NCBI GenBank assembly: GCA_002343505.1 | Contig: DDQZ01000071.1 | Location: 21,867 to 31,809, forward strand | Length of the DNA stretch: 9,943 nucleotides | Origin: Verrucomicrobiaceae bacterium UBA2429 | GTDB lineage: Bacteria > Verrucomicrobiota > Verrucomicrobiia > Verrucomicrobiales > Verrucomicrobiaceae | Reading direction: 5' to 3' | Shown: positions 6,971 to 9,943 of the stretch, piece by piece | Numbering within the stretch: the first letter of the stretch is position 1 | How the letters are laid out: every line of letters starts with the position of its first letter | Translations under genes and position numbers: made by a program | The notes under the pieces: model-generated | What the model was told of the DNA's origin: nothing | Database searches by the model: none | What the model saw: the letters and a program-made list of their open reading frames with translations, nothing else

Positions 6971-7825
6971 TCAGCCTGCGAACGCGGTGGAGGGCACGCC
7001 GCGCGCGCCGGGGCGGCAGACAAAGAGACGCCCGCCGAGCGGCTCTTCGAGTCCCGGCTTGATGCCTGTGGTCACATAAAGATCCGCGAGGTCCGGCCCG
7101 CCAAAGGCGCATGCGGTGGTCTCGACGCAGGGAAAATCAATTTGCTCCAGCACGGCCCGCGAGGCGGGGTCGAAGCACACCACCTTCGCGCCGTGGCAGA
7201 AGGCGACCCATAGGCGGCCTTCGGAGTCTATCGTCATGCCATCCGGGCTGCTCGGATCGTCCGAAGTGTCCCAGATGACACGCTCTCCGCTGATGGCGGA
7301 GGAGGCGGTGTCGAAGTCAAAGGCGCGCAGCTTTTTGCTCGGCGTGTCTATATAGTACATTGTGCCGCCGTCGTGGCTCCAGATGATGCCGTTCGAGTTT
7401 GTGACCGGGCTGAATTTCTTTTCCACGCGAAGGTCCGTGTGCAGGCAGTAGAGCGCGGCATCGGGGCGTCTTTTCAAGCAGATGCTGCCCGCCCAGAGAC
7501 GGCCCGCGGGGTCGCACTTGCCGTCGTTGAAGCGGTTGTCTGGCAGGTCCGGCTCAGGATCGGCGATGGGCGTGCTGAAGCCGGTGGCTTCGTCGAGAAA
7601 GTGGAATCCCGTGTCGCCCGCCCAGACGAGACCGCCCTTCACGCGCGGAACCACGGTGCCCACGCGCTGGCCGGCATTCCAGATTTTTTCCGCGCTGCTG
7701 ACGGGATCGAAGGCCAGAATTTTGTGCGCTTCGATGTCCACATAAAGCAGGCGGTCCTGATGCCAGATGGGGCCTTCGCCCCAGAGGGAGACGTGGGCGC
7801 CGGCGGGTTCGGGTGTGATGGGCAT
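6971..7825 (-). CDS. SMP-30/gluconolactonase/LRE-like family protein
   Basis: A 284-residue six-bladed beta-propeller of the SMP-30 (regucalcin/gluconolactonase) family, whose members open sugar lactones using one divalent metal ion. The metal ligands expected from regucalcin-type structures are all in place: Glu17 in WGEGPIW (15-21), Asn145 in NSNGIIWS (143-150) and Asp195 in SPDGMTID (193-200). The substrate-side NRFNDGKCD stretch (97-105) is present, followed by GRLWAGS (108-114), and a second GRLWVAF copy (203-209) marks a further blade. Length is normal for the family. No signal peptide, so probably cytoplasmic. The substrate cannot be read from sequence; aldonolactones from glucose, fucose or rhamnose are all possible. 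It starts at the ATG at 7825, which has no clear Shine-Dalgarno site, and its stop is two bases before the toroid gene, so the pair is almost certainly co-transcribed. Its start lies opposite the sulfatase start across a 141-base divergent gap. Confidence 0.9.
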   Translation of the reverse strand: MPITPEPAGAHVSLWGEGPIWHQDRLLYVDIEAHKILAFDPVSSAEKIWNAGQRVGTVVPRVKGGLVWAGDTGFHFLDEATGFSTPIADPEPDLPDNRFNDGKCDPAGRLWAGSICLKRRPDAALYCLHTDLRVEKKFSPVTNSNGIIWSHDGGTMYYIDTPSKKLRAFDFDTASSAISGERVIWDTSDDPSSPDGMTIDSEGRLWVAFCHGAKVVCFDPASRAVLEQIDFPCVETTACAFGGPDLADLYVTTGIKPGLEEPLGGRLFVCRPGARGVPSTAFAG

Positions 7826-7966
7826 GGCGGGTGGGAAGCGGAATACTGTTCCTGGATGTAAAGGTGGAGCCGGGGGAGGTCAACCGCTGCGAGCATTGCG
7901 GAATGGGCCAAGCGTCCCGCATCTTCCAATCCGCAAGAAAGGCATTCCCTTCGCCCGCGTTGACTC
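7826..7966. promoter_or_regulatory. Divergent intergenic region between the SMP-30-like and sulfatase genes
   Basis: The 141-base gap lies between two outward-transcribed genes and should contain both promoters. No confident -35/-10 pair was found by eye. A small inverted repeat, GGAA-TACTG-TTCC at 7840-7852, lies 14 bases upstream of the SMP-30-like start. An AAGAAAGG purine run (7935-7942) is about 24 bases from the sulfatase ATG, too far to be a normal ribosome binding site. Confidence 0.4.
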
Positions 7967-9397
7967 ATGCCCATGCGCACGCTTTTTTTCTCCGCCGTCC
8001 TGTCGCTGGCTTTCGCCGGACCTTCCCTCCATGCCTCTGAATCACCGAATCTGGTCGTCATTTTCATGGATGACATGGGCTATGCCGACGTGGGCTGCTT
8101 CGGCGCCCAGGGCTATGCCACGCCGAACATTGACCGCCTTGCGGAGGGCGGTAGAAAATTCACCAACTTCCATGTGGCGCAGGCCGTCTGCAGCGCATCG
8201 CGCGCGGCCCTGCTCACCGGCTGCTACCCGAACCGCATCGGCATCCACGGCGCGCTCGGACCGAAGTCCACCCACGGCATCCACGCCGATGAGATGACAC
8301 TGGCCGAGGTGGTGAAGCAAAAAGGCTACGCGACCGCAGCCGTGGGCAAGTGGCATCTCGGCCATCTGCCGCAGTTCCTGCCCACGCGGCACGGCTTTGA
8401 TGAATACTACGGACTGCCCTATTCCAATGACATGTGGCCTTACCATCCCGAGGCCAGGCCGGGCACCTACCCGCCGCTGCCCATGATGGAGAATGAGAAG
8501 GTCGTGGATGCCGAAGTCACGCCGGAGGATCAAACCCGCCTGACCACGGACTACACCACGCGCGCTGTCAGATTCATCGAGCGCAGCAAGGACAAGCCCT
8601 TCTTTCTTTATATGGCGCATAGCATGACGCATGTGCCGCTGTTTGTGAGCGGGAAATTCGCCGGCAAGTCTGGCAAAGGTCTCTATGCCGATGTGATGAT
8701 GGAGGTGGACTGGTCCGTGGGGCAGGTGATGGACACTCTGGAAAAGCACGGCCTCACGGAAAAGACCTGGATCATTTTCACCTCGGACAATGGCCCCTGG
8801 CTCAGCTATGGCGACCATGCTGGCTCCGCAGGCCCGCTGCGCGAGGGCAAGGGCACCGCGTGGGAGGGCGGCACGCGCGTGAGCTGCGTGATGCGCTGGC
8901 CGGGCCAGATTGCCGCCGGGACCACGAGTGATGCGATGATGGCCACGATGGATGTGCTGCCGACTGTGGCCGGCGTCATCGGCGCGGAGCTGCCGAAGCA
9001 CAAGATTGATGGCATGGATCTCTGGCAGGTCGTCAGTGGCGGGCCTGAGGCGAAAAATCCGCACGACTTCTATGCCTGGTATTATCAAAACAACCAGCTC
9101 CAGGCTGTGAGCAGCGGTGATGGACGCTGGAAGCTCGTTCTGCCGCACGGCTTCCGCACCTTGAATGGCCGCCCCGGTGGCATGGGGGGCACTCCAGTGA
9201 AGTATGAGCAGAGCCGCGTGCAGGAGCCGGAGCTGTATGATCTTTATGCTGACATCAGCGAGTCAAAAAACGTCGCCGCGCAGAATCCCGAGGTCGTTTC
9301 CAAGTTGCAAAGCCACGCTGAGCAGATGCGCGCGGACCTGGGTGATATGCTGATGAAAAAAGCCACCGGCACTGGAACGCGGGAAGCGGGCAAGTAA
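7967..9397 (+). CDS. Secreted type I sulfatase (arylsulfatase-like)
   Basis: A 476-residue alkaline-phosphatase-superfamily sulfatase that hydrolyses sulfate esters. The N-terminus (MPMRTLFFSAVLSLAFAG..) is a Sec signal peptide with cleavage expected around residues 17-23, so the enzyme is exported to the periplasm or beyond. Catalytic features: metal ligands Asp35-Asp36 in FMDDMGYAD; AVCSASRAALLTG (73-85) with Cys75 as the residue converted to formylglycine and Arg79; GKWHLG (127-132) with Lys128 and His130; HSMTHVP (218-224); TSDNGPW (272-278) with Asp274/Asn275; and GKGTAWEGGTR (294-304). The maturation core is C-x-A-x-R instead of the more usual C-x-P-x-R, a variant accepted by maturation enzymes. 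The C-terminal subdomain (about 365-460) ends with the common ELYDLYADISES section. ATG codons at 7967 and 7973 are both possible starts and give the same mature protein. The polysaccharide or small-molecule target is unknown. No maturase gene is in view. Confidence 0.95.
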   Translation: MPMRTLFFSAVLSLAFAGPSLHASESPNLVVIFMDDMGYADVGCFGAQGYATPNIDRLAEGGRKFTNFHVAQAVCSASRAALLTGCYPNRIGIHGALGPKSTHGIHADEMTLAEVVKQKGYATAAVGKWHLGHLPQFLPTRHGFDEYYGLPYSNDMWPYHPEARPGTYPPLPMMENEKVVDAEVTPEDQTRLTTDYTTRAVRFIERSKDKPFFLYMAHSMTHVPLFVSGKFAGKSGKGLYADVMMEVDWSVGQVMDTLEKHGLTEKTWIIFTSDNGPWLSYGDHAGSAGPLREGKGTAWEGGTRVSCVMRWPGQIAAGTTSDAMMATMDVLPTVAGVIGAELPKHKIDGMDLWQVVSGGPEAKNPHDFYAWYYQNNQLQAVSSGDGRWKLVLPHGFRTLNGRPGGMGGTPVKYEQSRVQEPELYDLYADISESKNVAAQNPEVVSKLQSHAEQMRADLGDMLMKKATGTGTREAGK

Positions 9398-9414
9398 GCT
9401 CAGCTTTTCTGAGC
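9398..9414 (+). terminator. Hairpin directly after the sulfatase stop
   Basis: A perfect six-base stem, GCTCAG (9398-9403) with CTGAGC (9409-9414), encloses a CTTTT loop and begins at the base after the sulfatase TAA. The T residues are in the loop and none follow the stem, so this is at best a weak terminator or a processing signal; the helicase frame opens about 50 bases further on. Confidence 0.35.
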
Positions 9415-9463
9415 GGAGTCCAGCCTTGCACGCGCAGTCATCTTCCTCAATTCTGCGCGCCTT

Positions 9464-9943
9464 TTGATCCAATACCCCGCAGACCTCCCCATCACCCCGC
9501 GCCGCGAGGACATCCTCGCCGCGCTTGGAGCGCACCAGGTCGTGATCCTTGCCGGTGAGACGGGATCGGGGAAAACCACGCAGATCCCGAAGATGTGTTT
9601 GGAGCTGCTGGCCTTACAGCAAGGCGCGCAGCATGGGCCACAGGCGTCCCGCCCGGGCTTCCCTCCGGGCCTCATCGGCTGCACCCAGCCGCGCCGCGTG
9701 GCCGCCATGAGCGTCTCCCGCCGCGTGGCGGAGGAGCTGGGCGTGGCATGGGGCAGGGAAGTGGGCTGCAAGATGCGCTTCAGTGATGACACGAGCCGCG
9801 AGACGCGCGTGAAGTTCATGACGGACGGCATCCTGCTCGCCGAGATCCAGGGCGATCCTCTGCTGCGCGCCTACTCGATGCTCATCCTCGATGAGGCGCA
9901 TGAGCGCTCGCTGAACATTGACTTCCTGCTCGGCTACCTGAAG
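9464..9943 (+). CDS. hrpA: ATP-dependent RNA helicase HrpA (DEAH box), 3'-truncated by window edge
   Basis: The reading frame stays open to the right edge and gives the N-terminal 160 residues of an HrpA-type DEAH-box helicase; E. coli HrpA is about 1300 residues, so most of the gene is outside. Seen in order: [20 protein letters not shown] (8-27), Walker [10 protein letters not shown] (31-39), motif Ia TQPRRVAA (74-81), TDGILLAE (about 122-129) and LDEAHERS (142-149) with the DEAH box at 143-146. HrpA unwinds RNA and in E. coli helps rescue stalled ribosomes. Between Walker A and motif Ia there is a Gln/Gly/Pro-rich insert (about 48-65) longer than in E. coli HrpA as I remember it. No ATG is available after the in-frame TGA at 9410; the TTG at 9464 (reading IQYPADLP next) is the best start, without a clear ribosome binding site. 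It starts 66 bases after the sulfatase stop in the same frame, and the two functions appear unrelated. Confidence 0.88.
   Translation, partial: MIQYPADLPITPRREDILAALGAHQVVILAGETGSGKTTQIPKMCLELLALQQGAQHGPQASRPGFPPGLIGCTQPRRVAAMSVSRRVAEELGVAWGREVGCKMRFSDDTSRETRVKFMTDGILLAEIQGDPLLRAYSMLILDEAHERSLNIDFLLGYLK

Noticed and set aside
6969..7112. An N-terminal extension of 48 codons for the toroid gene, overlapping the SMP-30-like gene.
   Set aside because: The added residues are Arg-rich and unlike the fold. The ATG at 6968 sits immediately after the upstream stop, the usual arrangement for coupled genes.
8042..9148. A 368-codon open frame on the minus strand opposite the sulfatase.
   Set aside because: It is antisense to an unmistakable sulfatase, and its own translation shows no domain pattern.
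9395..9466. Possible readthrough fusion of the sulfatase into the in-frame helicase.
   Set aside because: Two stops (TAA at 9395-9397 and TGA at 9410-9412) separate them, an exported enzyme fused to an RNA helicase makes no sense, and there is a usable TTG start at 9464.
1..9943. Searched by eye for tRNA or rRNA genes, CRISPR repeats, insertion-sequence ends, transposases, integrases, toxin-antitoxin pairs and reverse transcriptase motifs.
   Set aside because: None was seen. Coding density is continuous, and all long unexplained frames are antisense shadows of identified genes.

Overview
The window is gene-dense, GC-rich bacterial chromosome with eight recognisable protein genes (two cut by the edges) and no gap longer than about 152 bases. 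The gene mix suggests a member of the Verrucomicrobia/Planctomycetes group, most likely a Verrucomicrobium/Prosthecobacter-like organism. It includes a secreted type I sulfatase, a GlgE maltosyltransferase, an aldolase/short-chain dehydrogenase fusion, an SMP-30 lactonase-like protein, a prenyltransferase-type toroid protein and an HrpA helicase. This placement is inference from protein families, not from a marker gene. None of the eight starts has a strong GGAGG-type Shine-Dalgarno site.

Layout, left to right. On the minus strand, 1-1261 holds the first 420 codons of glgE, which runs off the left edge. Upstream of it on the same strand, 1330-3303 encodes a bifunctional class II aldolase/short-chain dehydrogenase. 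A 152-base divergent gap follows. On the plus strand come a ROK-family sugar kinase homologue (3456-4487) and, six bases later, a Ppx/GppA-like protein with a C-terminal HD region (4494-6038). A 45-base convergent gap separates these from a minus-strand pair transcribed leftwards: an SMP-30/gluconolactonase-like gene (6971-7825), then, two bases after its stop, a prenyltransferase/squalene-oxidase-repeat gene (6084-6968). A second divergent gap (141 bases) leads to a secreted sulfatase (7967-9397) on the plus strand. Close behind and in the same frame is the start of an HrpA-type DEAH-box helicase (9464 to the right edge).

How the genes may work together. GlgE builds alpha-1,4-glucan from maltose-1-phosphate and a ROK kinase would feed sugar phosphates, so the left half leans to carbohydrate storage and phosphorylation. 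Sulfatase, SMP-30-type lactonase and aldolase/dehydrogenase fusion could all serve breakdown of sulfated deoxysugar polysaccharides, but they lie in separate transcription units, so this is only a hypothesis.

The most notable points are three proteins whose folds are clear but whose textbook catalytic or metal residues are missing or replaced: the Ppx/GppA-like domain, the ROK protein and the toroid protein. Two of them form a tight plus-strand pair, and the third is closely coupled to the SMP-30-like gene. I saw no mobile element, CRISPR array, tRNA or rRNA, and nothing that is convincingly a new defence or mobile system.
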